From Paracoccaceae bacterium (GTDB taxonomy: Bacteria; Pseudomonadota; Alphaproteobacteria; Rhodobacterales; Rhodobacteraceae), in assembly GCA_002709405.1 (NCBI GenBank), contig PAQV01000003.1, forward strand, positions 45,272-82,435: 37,164 bases of DNA, in the 5' to 3' direction. Positions 6,811 to 14,742 of the stretch are shown here, piece after piece; positions within the stretch are counted from its first letter, which is position 1; each line of letters starts with the position of its first letter. The notes below the pieces were generated by a model. That model was not told the origin of the DNA and searched no databases. It saw nothing but the letters and a program-made list of their open reading frames with translations. Made by a program: the position numbers and the translations under genes.

Positions 6811-6909
6811 AAAGGCGTGGCGCTGAACCGCCGTGCGTAAAAAGGCGTGGCGTTGAACCGCCGTGCATAGAAAGCTGTGGCGCTAAACCGCCGTGCGTAG
6901 ACAGGCGCG
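6790..6909 (+). repeat. 30-bp tandem repeat, four copies, starting inside recO
   Basis: Four adjacent 30-base units (6790-6819, 6820-6849, 6850-6879, 6880-6909) share the pattern GCG-TGAACCGCCGTGC-TAAAAAGGCGTG with a few changes per unit; a decayed fifth copy runs to about 6932. Because 30 is a multiple of three, every unit read in the recO frame gives ALNRRA followed by a stop, then KGV or a variant. The repeat therefore looks like serial duplication of the recO end, leaving a stop codon in each unit. Confidence 0.9.
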
Positions 6910-6944
6910 GCTCTGAACCCCTCCAGGTAGCCGACCAAGCGGGA

Positions 6945-7394
6945 CTATTCGCCTTTGACGAACACCATCTGGCCGCCCTTGCCATTGCTCAGGACCAGGG
7001 CGCTGTCGGTCACCTCGGCCTCGGTCATCGTGGCCAGGGTGGTCAGGAAACTGCGCTCCAGGTCCATCTCTGGGCAGGCCATGCGGGTGGTCATCAGCAT
7101 GCCGGTCTGGAAGTCCGGAAAGGTCGCCTCCATCGGCCCGGCATAGGTGTTGCAGGTGGCCTTGCCGGCAATGCGCCCGGGTTCGGGGAAGGTCATGGTC
7201 ACGGGGGCCTCGAACGGGGCCTCGTTCAGGGTTTCCAGCACCCAGGTCGTGTCGGGGTCGGCATAGGGATCCATGTGGGCCTCTGCTTTCAGCTCTGTGG
7301 TGGCGGCTATTCCCAGCGCCAGCCCCAGTCCCAGGGCCACGGCAACAGCCGCGGTGGCGGCAGGCCAGCGGCCGGAAAACGTCATCGCACTCAT
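6945..7394 (-). CDS. META-domain (HslJ-like) exported protein
   Basis: The 149-residue protein begins MSAMTFSG and has a hydrophobic segment (about 11-31, [19 protein letters not shown]) that is either a signal peptide or an anchor. The mature part fits a META domain: [13 protein letters not shown], '[18 protein letters not shown]' with the conserved GxxxCNxYxG motif, '[19 protein letters not shown]' and a last strand [15 protein letters not shown]. Such domains occur in HslJ and related envelope proteins; the exact role is not known. Longer in-frame starts exist, but ATG at 7394 has AGGAT at a suitable distance. It converges with recO. Confidence 0.82.
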   Translation of the reverse strand: MSAMTFSGRWPAATAAVAVALGLGLALGIAATTELKAEAHMDPYADPDTTWVLETLNEAPFEAPVTMTFPEPGRIAGKATCNTYAGPMEATFPDFQTGMLMTTRMACPEMDLERSFLTTLATMTEAEVTDSALVLSNGKGGQMVFVKGE

Positions 7395-7506
7395 CGGACC
7401 ATCCTTTGTCTTCGTCGGGCGCAGCGGGCAAGGGGGCCTGTCCGACGCGGGGTGGGCGGGAGGGAGCGTTGGGCAGGCCCCCTTGCCCTTCCACCTGTGT
7501 CCGCGC

Positions 7507-8547
7507 TCAGGCCTTTTCAAGCATGTCGTGATCGACCATGAACCGGGCCGACGCCCGGATCGCCTCGGCCGCGTCGGCAAAGTCGATGCCCATCTCCTCG
7601 CGTGCCCGCCTGTTCGAGATCTGGTCCCGCCGGCCCCAGTTCGCCACGATGCCCCGCACCTCGATCTTGAAGATGCCGATCAGCTTCATCATGAACTTGG
7701 GCGCCAGCTTGGCCGGGATCTTGCGGTCGGGGAAATCCTGCCGCAGCATCGCCGACAGCTCCATGAAGGACATCAGGTTCTCCGACGACACGTAGCGCTT
7801 ACCCGCCGTTTCCGGCAGCTCCATCGCCCGCACGTGCATCTTGGCCACGTCGCGCACGTCGACGAAGGGCAGGCTCAGGTCGGGCAGGGCGGGGTCGGTC
7901 CCCTGCATCAGCCGGGCGATGATGTTCAGCGACGAGGGCACCGATTTCGTGCCCAGCGGCGGGCCCATCACGAAGGACGGGTTGACCGTCGTGACCAGCG
8001 CCTCGGGCGCCTCCGTCTCGTTCCACTCCCACAGCGCACGCTCGGCCAGGGTCTTGGACTTGGTGTAGGGGTTCAGGTTCGGACGGTCCGGATCGGACCA
8101 GTCGCTTTCGTCGAATTCTTCCCCGTTTTCATGACCATGCGCCCCCATGATCGCCGCCACGGACGAGGTCACGATGATCCGCCGCACCCCCGCCGCATAG
8201 GCCGCCTTGCAGGCCCGCAGGGTGCCCCCGATCGCCGTGGTGATGAAGGTCTCGTCCATCTTCACCCGCCCGTCCGGCACCGGCGAGGCCGTGTGCATCA
8301 GCACGTCGATGCCCTCCATCGCCGCGTCCCAGCCCGGATCCTCGTTCAGGTTCAGCTCGACCAGGCGCAGCCGCTCGATGGCCGCCGGATCGGTCAGGGC
8401 CGCCCGGATGGCCGTGCGCAGCTCGGGTTCCGAGCCCAGGCTGCGGACCGAGCCCACGACCGAATGGCCGCCATCCAGCAATTGCTGCACGATATGGCGC
8501 GCGATGTATCCCGTCGCGCCGGTAACAAGAACGGTGTGCTGAGTCAT
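7507..8547 (-). CDS. NAD(P)-dependent epimerase / dihydroflavonol-4-reductase-like protein
   Basis: The 346-residue extended short-chain dehydrogenase has [15 protein letters not shown] (Rossmann dinucleotide loop GxxGxxA), the active-site Ser region [10 protein letters not shown] and the catalytic YTKSK motif (Tyr-x-x-x-Lys), then [12 protein letters not shown]. It resembles dihydroflavonol-4-reductase-like and aldehyde-reducing members; the substrate cannot be deduced. The frame stays open far upstream, but GGGAAG before ATG at 8547 and the family N-terminus ([10 protein letters not shown]) fix the start. It is divergent from queF with a 150-bp gap in which I see no further gene or riboswitch. 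Confidence 0.88.
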   Translation of the reverse strand: MTQHTVLVTGATGYIARHIVQQLLDGGHSVVGSVRSLGSEPELRTAIRAALTDPAAIERLRLVELNLNEDPGWDAAMEGIDVLMHTASPVPDGRVKMDETFITTAIGGTLRACKAAYAAGVRRIIVTSSVAAIMGAHGHENGEEFDESDWSDPDRPNLNPYTKSKTLAERALWEWNETEAPEALVTTVNPSFVMGPPLGTKSVPSSLNIIARLMQGTDPALPDLSLPFVDVRDVAKMHVRAMELPETAGKRYVSSENLMSFMELSAMLRQDFPDRKIPAKLAPKFMMKLIGIFKIEVRGIVANWGRRDQISNRRAREEMGIDFADAAEAIRASARFMVDHDMLEKA

Positions 8548-8697
8548 CTTCCCGGTCCGATCGTTAACTTTCCCCGGCACCCTAGCAAATGCGTCACCAA
8601 ATGCGAGCCTGATGGGCCCGGGAAATCCTGCCGATTGTCCTTTTGCAAAAGCCGCTCTAGTTACATTTCCCAGAGGGACGAAAGAGGAGGGCCCAGG

Positions 8698-9159
8698 GTG
8701 GAGACGATTTACGGAGATCTCAAACAACTTGGCGGGGAAACGCACCTGCCGGAAAATCCCGATGCGGCCGAGTTGGAACGGGTGCAAAACCCGCAATCGG
8801 ACGTATCCTATTGCGTGCGGTTCACGGCTCCGGAATTCACCTCGCTCTGCCCGATGACGGGCCAGCCCGATTTCGCCCACCTGGTGATCGATTACGTGCC
8901 CGGAGATTGGCTGGTCGAAAGCAAGTCGCTGAAATTGTACCTGGGATCGTTCCGCAATCACGGGGCCTTCCACGAAGATTGCACCCTGTCCATCGGCCGC
9001 CGCCTTGCCGATTTCCTGGCCCCCCAATGGCTGCGCATCGGCGGCTACTGGTATCCGCGCGGGGGCATTCCCATCGACGTTTTCTGGCAGACCGGGCCGC
9101 TGCCCGGCGATGTCTGGATCCCCGACCAGGGGGTACCGCCTTACCGGGGCCGGGGATGA
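8698..9159 (+). CDS. queF: 7-cyano-7-deazaguanine (preQ0) reductase QueF
   Basis: The enzyme reduces preQ0 to preQ1 with NADPH, the last free-base step of queuosine tRNA modification. The 153-residue protein starts with GTG at 8698 behind a strong ribosome site (AGAGGAGGG). It has the catalytic-Cys region [14 protein letters not shown] and the family motif [22 protein letters not shown], plus the C-terminal [15 protein letters not shown]. This is the short, single-domain (type I) form. The AraC-type gene follows after 9 bases on the same strand. No other queuosine gene is in the window. Confidence 0.95.
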   Translation: METIYGDLKQLGGETHLPENPDAAELERVQNPQSDVSYCVRFTAPEFTSLCPMTGQPDFAHLVIDYVPGDWLVESKSLKLYLGSFRNHGAFHEDCTLSIGRRLADFLAPQWLRIGGYWYPRGGIPIDVFWQTGPLPGDVWIPDQGVPPYRGRG

Positions 9160-9168
9160 CCACGTCCC

Positions 9169-10023
9169 ATGCGCTATTATTACCGCCCCGTTCCGGAGGC
9201 CCTGAAGCCATGGCTCGGCAGCCTGTACCTGATGCAGATGGACCATCCGATGTCCGACCTCGTGCGGGTCGAAATCCCGCACATCCGCTTTCTGTGCCGG
9301 GGGATCTCGGCGCTTAGCCACGACGACAGCACCCGCGTCTACCGCGCGCCCGAGGCGCTTTTGTGCGGCCCGTCCTTCAAGACCGGGTCGGTCCGGGTCA
9401 GCGCCGGCACGCTGATCGTCGGGGCCTCGCTGACGCCGGCGGGCTGGCATGCGCTGGCCGCGATCTCGGCCGAAACCATGGCCAACCGCAAGCAGCCCCT
9501 GGCCGAGCTGCGCCCCGACCTGGATCTTGACCCCCTGCGCGCGGCTTTGTCCGAAGGGGCCGAGGGACCGGGCGACGACGAGGCGCTGTTTGCCACCGTG
9601 ACCGGGTTCATCGACAGCGCCCTGCGCCGCGATCCGCCGCCCCGCTGGGACTTCCTGCGCGCGACGATGGACTGGGCGGTCGACCCCGACAGCCCGGGCG
9701 TGGCCGCCCTGGTCGAGCGCACGGGCGTGTCCTCGCGCACGGTCGACCGGCTGTGCCGCCATTATTTCGGAGATTCGCCCAAGCAGGTGCACCGGGTGTT
9801 CCGGGCGCTTCAGGTCTGCCACGCCCTGGCCACGCGAAGGGACGCGGATATTGCCGATCTGATCGGGCCCTATTGCGATCAAAGCCACCTGATCCGCGAT
9901 TTCAAAAGCCGAATTGGCTGCACGCCGGAACGGTTTCGGCGCGACCGGGCGGGCATGATGCAACACGACCTGGCATTGCGCGCCCAGGTGCCGGATATGC
10001 CGCTTTACAGCCTGATCGGCTGA
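9169..10023 (+). CDS. AraC-family transcriptional regulator
   Basis: The 284-residue protein has an N-terminal part of about 170 residues with no recognised ligand domain and a C-terminal double helix-turn-helix typical of AraC/XylS proteins: GVAALVERTGVSSRTVDRLCRHYFGDSPKQVHRVFRALQ as the first unit in pieces, and IADLIGPYCDQSHLIRDFKSRIGCTPERFR as the second, the latter being the family signature. It starts nine bases after the queF stop and may share its transcript. Its targets are unknown; nothing suggests it controls queF. Confidence 0.88.
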   Translation: MRYYYRPVPEALKPWLGSLYLMQMDHPMSDLVRVEIPHIRFLCRGISALSHDDSTRVYRAPEALLCGPSFKTGSVRVSAGTLIVGASLTPAGWHALAAISAETMANRKQPLAELRPDLDLDPLRAALSEGAEGPGDDEALFATVTGFIDSALRRDPPPRWDFLRATMDWAVDPDSPGVAALVERTGVSSRTVDRLCRHYFGDSPKQVHRVFRALQVCHALATRRDADIADLIGPYCDQSHLIRDFKSRIGCTPERFRRDRAGMMQHDLALRAQVPDMPLYSLIG

Positions 10024-10419
10024 GACACGCCAATGGCGAATTTATCCAATACAGGATGGTTAACCATGATTAAGACCTTCCCTCGCGACATCGGCGCGGG
10101 GAGAGGGCCAGGGAATTACGACCGACCCATTTTCAGTTTTTCGCCTTGAAGACATCCCCTTGACGGCTGGTCTGCCGGCTTCGGAAGTGAGTGGTCCGAA
10201 GCCTTGCCCCAAGCCGGTGTCGCGACTGCCCGGGCCATTTCGGGTCCGGCGGTCCCTGTCTTGAACCCTTGGCCGCGGCGGCCCGCCCAGCATGTCCTGC
10301 CCGGCCCGGCCCTCGGATGTCTGCGGATCCCCGCGGATCGAACCTGCATCCCTTTCGATCCCAGGGGCGCACGTGGCGCTGTCCTTGTCCCAACCGGGCA
10401 GCGCCGCGTGCCTTGCCTG
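10024..10419. other. 396-bp intergenic stretch without a recognised gene
   Basis: Short open frames on both strands here look non-coding (unusual composition, no ribosome site, no family pattern). A hairpin GGCTTCGG / CCGAAGCC (10177-10184 and 10196-10203, 11-base loop) could be a terminator for the regulator gene upstream. I found no tRNA-like cloverleaf. Confidence 0.5.
10370..10410 (-). terminator. Probable hairpin after the tetR-like gene
   Basis: Arms of 12 bases at 10370-10381 and 10399-10410 pair with one mismatch around a 17-base loop. The hairpin is 9 bp past the stop of the TetR-type gene. It has no T-tract, so intrinsic termination is not certain. Confidence 0.35.
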
Positions 10420-10986
10420 TCACGGCCCGAACACCCCGTCGGCGATCCGGCGCGCCCAGGTGTCGTCCAGCGTCTGCCCGTTCAGCAACCGGTACCAGAA
10501 GGCCCCGTGCACGAAGGCCGACAGCAGCTCGGGGTCGCGGCCGGGGGGGAGTTCTCCGGCCGCCTGAGCCTCGTGCAGCAGCTGAGTCACGATCTCTTCC
10601 CGGGGCGCGACGAATCGGTCATGGAAGGCCACCCGAAAGGTCTCGTCCGCCTGGGCCGCCGCGATCAGGCTGCGCAGGGCCGCCCCGTTCTCGGCGAGAT
10701 GGGCGAAGATGTCGGCCAGGAAGGTGGCCAGCGCGCCGCGGTGATCGGGCCGGGGCAGGGGCTGGGCCACGCGGGTGAAACTGTCGTCATAGAAGGCGTC
10801 AAGCACCAGTTCGGCCTTGGTGGACCAGCGGTTGTACAGGCTTTGGCGCGACACGCCGGCCTCGGCAATGATCGCGCTGATCGGCACCGTGTCATAGCCC
10901 TTGTCCCGCACCAGCCGCAGCGCCGTGTCCTTCAGCTTGCGGCTGACGGCGGCATCGCGCGGCCGTCCTGGCGTCTTTTCGGTCAT
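10420..10986 (-). CDS. TetR-family transcriptional repressor
   Basis: The 188-residue protein (start MTEKTPGRPRD) has the TetR N-terminal helix-turn-helix: KDTALRLVRDKGYDTV, then ISAIIAEAGVSRQSLYNRWSTKAELVLDAF. The C-terminal ligand and dimerisation part is all-helical and unassigned. Longer starts at 11064 and 11016 would run into the operator region; ATG at 10986 follows AGGGGAC and is preferred. It is divergent from a Bcr/CflA-type pump, with a perfect 14-bp palindrome between them, so it most likely represses itself and the pump and lets go when a small molecule binds. Confidence 0.9.
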   Translation of the reverse strand: MTEKTPGRPRDAAVSRKLKDTALRLVRDKGYDTVPISAIIAEAGVSRQSLYNRWSTKAELVLDAFYDDSFTRVAQPLPRPDHRGALATFLADIFAHLAENGAALRSLIAAAQADETFRVAFHDRFVAPREEIVTQLLHEAQAAGELPPGRDPELLSAFVHGAFWYRLLNGQTLDDTWARRIADGVFGP

Positions 10987-11035
10987 CCCCGTCCCCTTTT
11001 CGTCATGGCTTTGCATAGCAGACGCCGCGCCATTG

Positions 11036-11064
11036 ATTAATAGACTGCAGTCTACTAAATGCAA
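11036..11064 (-). promoter_or_regulatory. TetR operator within its own promoter
   Basis: The perfect palindrome TAGACTGCAGTCTA (11041-11054) lies on the minus strand between a -35-like TTGCAT (11064-11059) and a -10-like TATTAA or ATTAAT (11042-11036) with 16-17 bases between them. A repressor bound there would cover its own promoter, the usual TetR plan. The pump start is 53 bases further on the other side. Confidence 0.65.
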
Positions 11065-11106
11065 TCCAACCCGTTTGCATCCCCCCTAGTCTTCTCCGAG
11101 TCCCTC

Positions 11107-12321
11107 ATGTCCGTATCTTCCGCCCCAATCTCTCGCCCCGGCCTGATCACCGCCGTCCTGGCCCTGCTGTCCGTCTTCCCGCCGATTGCCACCGACATGT
11201 ACCTGTCGTCGATGGATGACATCGCGACCGCCCTGCACGCCACGGATACAGCGGCCGAGCTGTCGCTGTCCCTGTTCTTCCTGGGTCTCTGCGTCGGCCA
11301 GCTGATCATGGGCCCGCTGATCGACGGCTATGGCCGCAAGGGTCCGCTGCTTGCCGGAGTTCTCCTCTTCACCCTCACCTCGCTGGCCTTGCTGGTGGTC
11401 CGCGACGCGGCGATCTTCAACACCCTGCGCTTCTTCCAGGCGATCGGAGCCTGCGCGGGCATGGTCGTCGGCCGGGCCGTGGTCAGCGACCTCTACGACG
11501 GGCGCGAGGCCGCCAAGGTGCTGACCCTGCTCGTCATGCTGATGACCCTCGGCCCGATCCTGTCGCCCTTCCTCGGCTCGCTGATGGCCCAGGCCCTGGG
11601 TTGGGAGGCAATCTTTGTCACCATGGTCGTCGTCGGCCTGCTGGCCCTGGGCCTGACCCGCGTCATCCTGCCCGAAACCCTGCCAAGGGACCGCCGCGCC
11701 GACCGGCCCTTCGTCACCGCCTTTGCCCGGATGCGCGTTCTGCTGACCCGCCAAGCCTTCATCCTGCCCGCCCTGGCCGCCGGCCTGATCCAGGCCGCGA
11801 TGTTTGCCTTCATCACCGGCTCGTCGGGCCTGTTCCAGGGCGTCTTCGGCCTGTCGAGCCTCGCCTACGGTCTGCTCTTTGCCCTGATCGCCGCCGCCCT
11901 GATGATCGCCGGCAAGCTGAACACCTGGCTGCTGGACCGCTACGCGCCCACCGCCATCGTCGCCATCGCCCTGCCGCTCTTCGCTGCTGCGGGGGCCGCG
12001 CTGGTTGCCCTCTCCGGCACGTCCACCTTGTGGGTCTTTGTCGTGCCCCTGTGGTTGGCGATCGGGCTGGTGGGCCTGTTGTCGGCCAACGTCATGGCCA
12101 TCGCGATGGAGGCCAGCCCCGAAGGCGCGGGCATCGGCTCGGCCGTGCTGGGCGGCATCCAGTTCGCCATCGCCTTCCTGACCTCCTCCGCCGTGGCCCT
12201 TGGCGGCACCGACAGCGCCCTGCCCATGAGCCTCGCCATCCTCGTCACCGGCCTCGCCGCCCTGGGCGTCTGGACCCTGTCCCAACGCCGCAGCGCAGCA
12301 CTCCCCGTCGCCGGGGAATAG
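11107..12321 (+). CDS. Bcr/CflA-type multidrug efflux transporter (MFS)
   Basis: The inner-membrane proton antiporter has 404 residues and about twelve hydrophobic segments. Signature pieces are 'TDMYLSSMDDIATAL' after TM1, the loop 2-3 motif GPLIDGYGRKG, and FFQAIGACAGMVVGRAVVSDLY, which is typical of the Bcr/CflA drug-resistance subgroup (motif C region and R of TM4). The start at 11107 gives the usual short N-terminus; an in-frame ATG at 11059 lies against the operator and is less likely. Neither has a clear ribosome site. The adjacent TetR gene probably controls it. The substrate is unknown. Confidence 0.88.
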   Translation: MSVSSAPISRPGLITAVLALLSVFPPIATDMYLSSMDDIATALHATDTAAELSLSLFFLGLCVGQLIMGPLIDGYGRKGPLLAGVLLFTLTSLALLVVRDAAIFNTLRFFQAIGACAGMVVGRAVVSDLYDGREAAKVLTLLVMLMTLGPILSPFLGSLMAQALGWEAIFVTMVVVGLLALGLTRVILPETLPRDRRADRPFVTAFARMRVLLTRQAFILPALAAGLIQAAMFAFITGSSGLFQGVFGLSSLAYGLLFALIAAALMIAGKLNTWLLDRYAPTAIVAIALPLFAAAGAALVALSGTSTLWVFVVPLWLAIGLVGLLSANVMAIAMEASPEGAGIGSAVLGGIQFAIAFLTSSAVALGGTDSALPMSLAILVTGLAALGVWTLSQRRSAALPVAGE

Positions 12322-12324
12322 GCC

Positions 12325-14586
12325 CTACTTCCGGTTCAGGATCGCCTGGGCCATCGCCACCGCCTGGTCGGTCGGCGTGTTGCCCTTGCCGAACTCCACC
12401 TTGTCGGCGGCCAGCGCGTCGGCAAGCTGGGTCACAAGGGTCTCGCCGTCCTTGCCCCTCATCATCTCGGGGTCGATCAGCGCAAGCTCCAGCAGATCCG
12501 CGCGCGAGGCATGAAACCCGGCAAGCCGCAGGTTATAGCGGTAAAGCCCGCCCAGCGTGGCCAGCAGGAACAGGATCAGGATCCCCGGAGGCACCTGCTG
12601 CGCCAGGGTCTGCCACCAATTCCCGCTCTCGGCCTCCAGCTCCGCCTGGTAGGCGGCAGCACAGACCTGGGTGACGTCGGCTTCTTCTACCGTCCCTCTG
12701 CAGATGGTCATGAAATCCTCGAACGCAACGCGCTGGTCTTCCAACCGAAGTAAGCTTTTGGGAAAGTCATCAAGTTTGAGCAGTTCAGCTTCGACTTTTT
12801 TCTTCAGGTCTATCAACGCGTCCCTTTTCGCAAGAACGGCAAGAACAGCTCGACGCGCTTCATCTACACCTTTGACTGCGCCCGGTTCGTTTACGTGACG
12901 AGGCAAAGTTTCGTCGATGAAGGCAAGTAAAGTGGTGTCTCCATCCGTCCCTTTGGCTATTTGAAGCGCGTTCGCGTCATTGGACAGCTTGTCAGAAATA
13001 GTATAGTTTACGCCATTTTGCCCAAAAAGCAGTGTGGCTTGGTCTTTTGATACATGGGAATAGAAGTCGCTCTGCGCGCCCGAAGGTACCGGTGTGAACG
13101 TCTGCCCGCCATCGATTGAGCGTGTGATAGAACCATTCGGGAATCGTGGAACTGGTCCCGTGATTCTGGCGCTACTTCTCCCTCCGTAGAGTAAGATTTC
13201 CTGGCCTCTGACAATGTGTTTTGAGAGAAGCCCCTTCACGCCCGAACGCACTGGCGTGAAAGTCTTTCCACCATCGGTCGAGCGCGTGATCACGCCTTTT
13301 GCGCCGTAGAGCAGAATGGTTTGGCCCTGAACTATGTGGCCTGCAAGAGCTTGGTCCACGCCCGAAGACACTTGAACGAAAGTTTGCCCACTATCGTCAG
13401 AACGCGAGATAGAGCCTTGTGACCCATAAAGCAGGATGGTGTTGCTCAGAAGAATGTGTCCAGTTATATAGTCGTTCGCGCTCAAAGGTACCAGTGAGAA
13501 GGTCTGCCCGCCGTCAGTTGATCGAGAGACCACGCCGGGAGGCCCATAGAGCAAAACAGTGTTGCCCTGAATGATATGGCTTTCTATGTAGCCCTTCATG
13601 CTAGAAAGCACTGATTTGAATGTTTTTCCGCCATTGGCAGAGCGTGTTACCGAACCTTCTGATCCGTAAATCAGTATTACTTCGCCGCTAACGGCATGGC
13701 CGGAAAGGTATTCTTTCAAGCCTGAAAGCACCGGTGTGAACGTCTTTCCACCATCGGTCGAGCGCGTGATCAGGCCCTTTGAGCCATATAGAAAGATGGT
13801 ATCGCCCAGAAGGATATGGCCGGCGATCTTAGCGGGCATCGCCGACACTTGTGAGAAAGTCCGTCCGCCGTCAGTTGATCGAGTTATCTCACCGCCTGAG
13901 CCGTACAGCAGAATATTTTGGCCCTGAATGATATGACTAGCGATGTAATCAACTATGCCGGAATGCACCGGTTTGAAGGATTGCCCGCCATCGAATGAGC
14001 GTGTGATTGTGCCGTGATCGCCATAAAGAAGGATAGTCTTGCCCAGAATGGTGTGATCTGTGAGGTAGTCTTCCACGCCCGAACGCACGGGTTTGAATGT
14101 CTTTCCACCATCGGTTGAACGTGAAATCGCGCCGTTCCAGCCATATAGAAGGATCTTATCGTCTTGAAGGATGTGGCCTCTGGCATATTCTCCCAAGCCC
14201 GTAGGGTTTCTTACCACCGTCCCCTTTAGCGCCAAGACAAGATCCCCACGGATTCCCTCTCTCTCGATATCCAGTTCCCCAAATGTTGTTTCTATCGACG
14301 TCAGACGATCCTTCAGCGTGTCACGCCGACCATCCACGAAGTCCTGCAAGAAGGTCACGCCGAGGTAGTAGATCAGGGCCACCAAGATCACGAGGAGGAG
14401 CAGGAAGAAAATCCACCGCGCGGTGCGCCTGGAGCGGTGGGCACGCTGGCGCAGCTGGTGGACGATGCCGGCGGCGCTGTCGCTGCCGCCGAACTCGGCC
14501 GCGACCGACGCCCATTCCGACCGCAAGCGCGTGCGGCGGCGGCGGTCCTTTCGGACCAGCCATGGGACGTCCTCGTACTCTGGCAC
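12325..14586 (-). CDS. Two-TM protein with extracytoplasmic Asp-box (BNR) repeat domain
   Basis: I do not recognise a named family for the whole 753-residue protein. The order is: cytoplasmic basic N-terminus (1-57), transmembrane helix (about 58-78), helical linker (85-120), nine 40-residue repeats (137-510) each with the Asp-box S/T-x-D-G-G-x-T-F and a strand 'ILLYG', a decayed tenth repeat, a charged helical, perhaps coiled-coil part (about 560-640) with two Cys that could pair, a second transmembrane helix (667-684) and a 69-residue cytoplasmic tail. Asp-box repeats build beta-propellers, so the outer part is probably a propeller displayed in the periplasm. The outer region is poor in GC (27 of 60 in 13621-13680) while both ends are GC-rich (40 of 60 in 12541-12600, 42 of 60 in 14401-14460). 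The start is GTG at 14586. A role in sensing or adhesion is inference. Confidence 0.78.
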   Translation of the reverse strand: MPEYEDVPWLVRKDRRRRTRLRSEWASVAAEFGGSDSAAGIVHQLRQRAHRSRRTARWIFFLLLLVILVALIYYLGVTFLQDFVDGRRDTLKDRLTSIETTFGELDIEREGIRGDLVLALKGTVVRNPTGLGEYARGHILQDDKILLYGWNGAISRSTDGGKTFKPVRSGVEDYLTDHTILGKTILLYGDHGTITRSFDGGQSFKPVHSGIVDYIASHIIQGQNILLYGSGGEITRSTDGGRTFSQVSAMPAKIAGHILLGDTIFLYGSKGLITRSTDGGKTFTPVLSGLKEYLSGHAVSGEVILIYGSEGSVTRSANGGKTFKSVLSSMKGYIESHIIQGNTVLLYGPPGVVSRSTDGGQTFSLVPLSANDYITGHILLSNTILLYGSQGSISRSDDSGQTFVQVSSGVDQALAGHIVQGQTILLYGAKGVITRSTDGGKTFTPVRSGVKGLLSKHIVRGQEILLYGGRSSARITGPVPRFPNGSITRSIDGGQTFTPVPSGAQSDFYSHVSKDQATLLFGQNGVNYTISDKLSNDANALQIAKGTDGDTTLLAFIDETLPRHVNEPGAVKGVDEARRAVLAVLAKRDALIDLKKKVEAELLKLDDFPKSLLRLEDQRVAFEDFMTICRGTVEEADVTQVCAAAYQAELEAESGNWWQTLAQQVPPGILILFLLATLGGLYRYNLRLAGFHASRADLLELALIDPEMMRGKDGETLVTQLADALAADKVEFGKGNTPTDQAVAMAQAILNRK
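13057..14178 (-). repeat. Tandem ~120-bp coding repeats (Asp-box units)
   Basis: Nine units, eight of 39-41 codons and one longer by about 14 codons, encode the propeller repeats. Similarity is visible in the DNA as well: a stretch of 31 bases is identical at 13262-13292 and 13742-13772, exactly four units (480 bp) apart, and another of 16 bases is shared by 13511-13526 and 13868-13883. Such identity points to unit duplication or gene conversion within the gene. Confidence 0.8.
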
Positions 14587-14705
14587 CCGCTCACATCGCT
14601 CCCTTACCCAAGGGAAGGATGCTGCACCGCAGTCGCATCGGTCAAGGGCAAGCCCTCATGCAAAACGGGCAGCCGTTAGGGCCGCCCGTGGAGTGTACAA
14701 AACGC

Positions 14706-14728
14706 ACAAAACCCCGTTTGGGCTTTGT
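14706..14728 (-). terminator. Hairpin with T-run after the acyl-CoA dehydrogenase gene
   Basis: On the minus strand ACAAA-G-CCC and GGG-G-TTTGT form a stem with one mismatch and a five-base loop, followed by GCGTTTTG. It begins 15 bp after the stop of the dehydrogenase gene. The sequence TGTACAAAACG occurs twice around it (from 14695 and from 14726). Confidence 0.5.
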
Positions 14729-14742
14729 ACAAAACGGTCAAT

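Noticed and set aside
6570-6938. Minus-strand open frame with repeats of the type FYARRFSAT
   Set aside because: It is the reverse reading of the recO 3' end and of the 30-bp tandem repeat. It stays open only because 30 is a multiple of three; it has no ribosome site and no protein family.
8580-8697. PreQ1 riboswitch before queF
   Set aside because: The short pseudoknot pattern with its A-rich tail was looked for and not seen; only a strong ribosome site is clear.
8548-9966. Minus-strand extension of the epimerase frame to 819 residues
   Set aside because: The extra part is antisense to queF and the AraC-type gene and has shadow composition; the epimerase has a good start at 8547.
10053-10072. 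CtrA site in TTAACCATGATTAA
   Set aside because: The two TTAA blocks are six bases apart, not seven, and no gene start lies close downstream.
13057-14178. CRISPR-like regular repeats
   Set aside because: The 120-bp periodicity is coding (Asp-box units) with changes spread over the unit; there are no short identical repeats with unique spacers.
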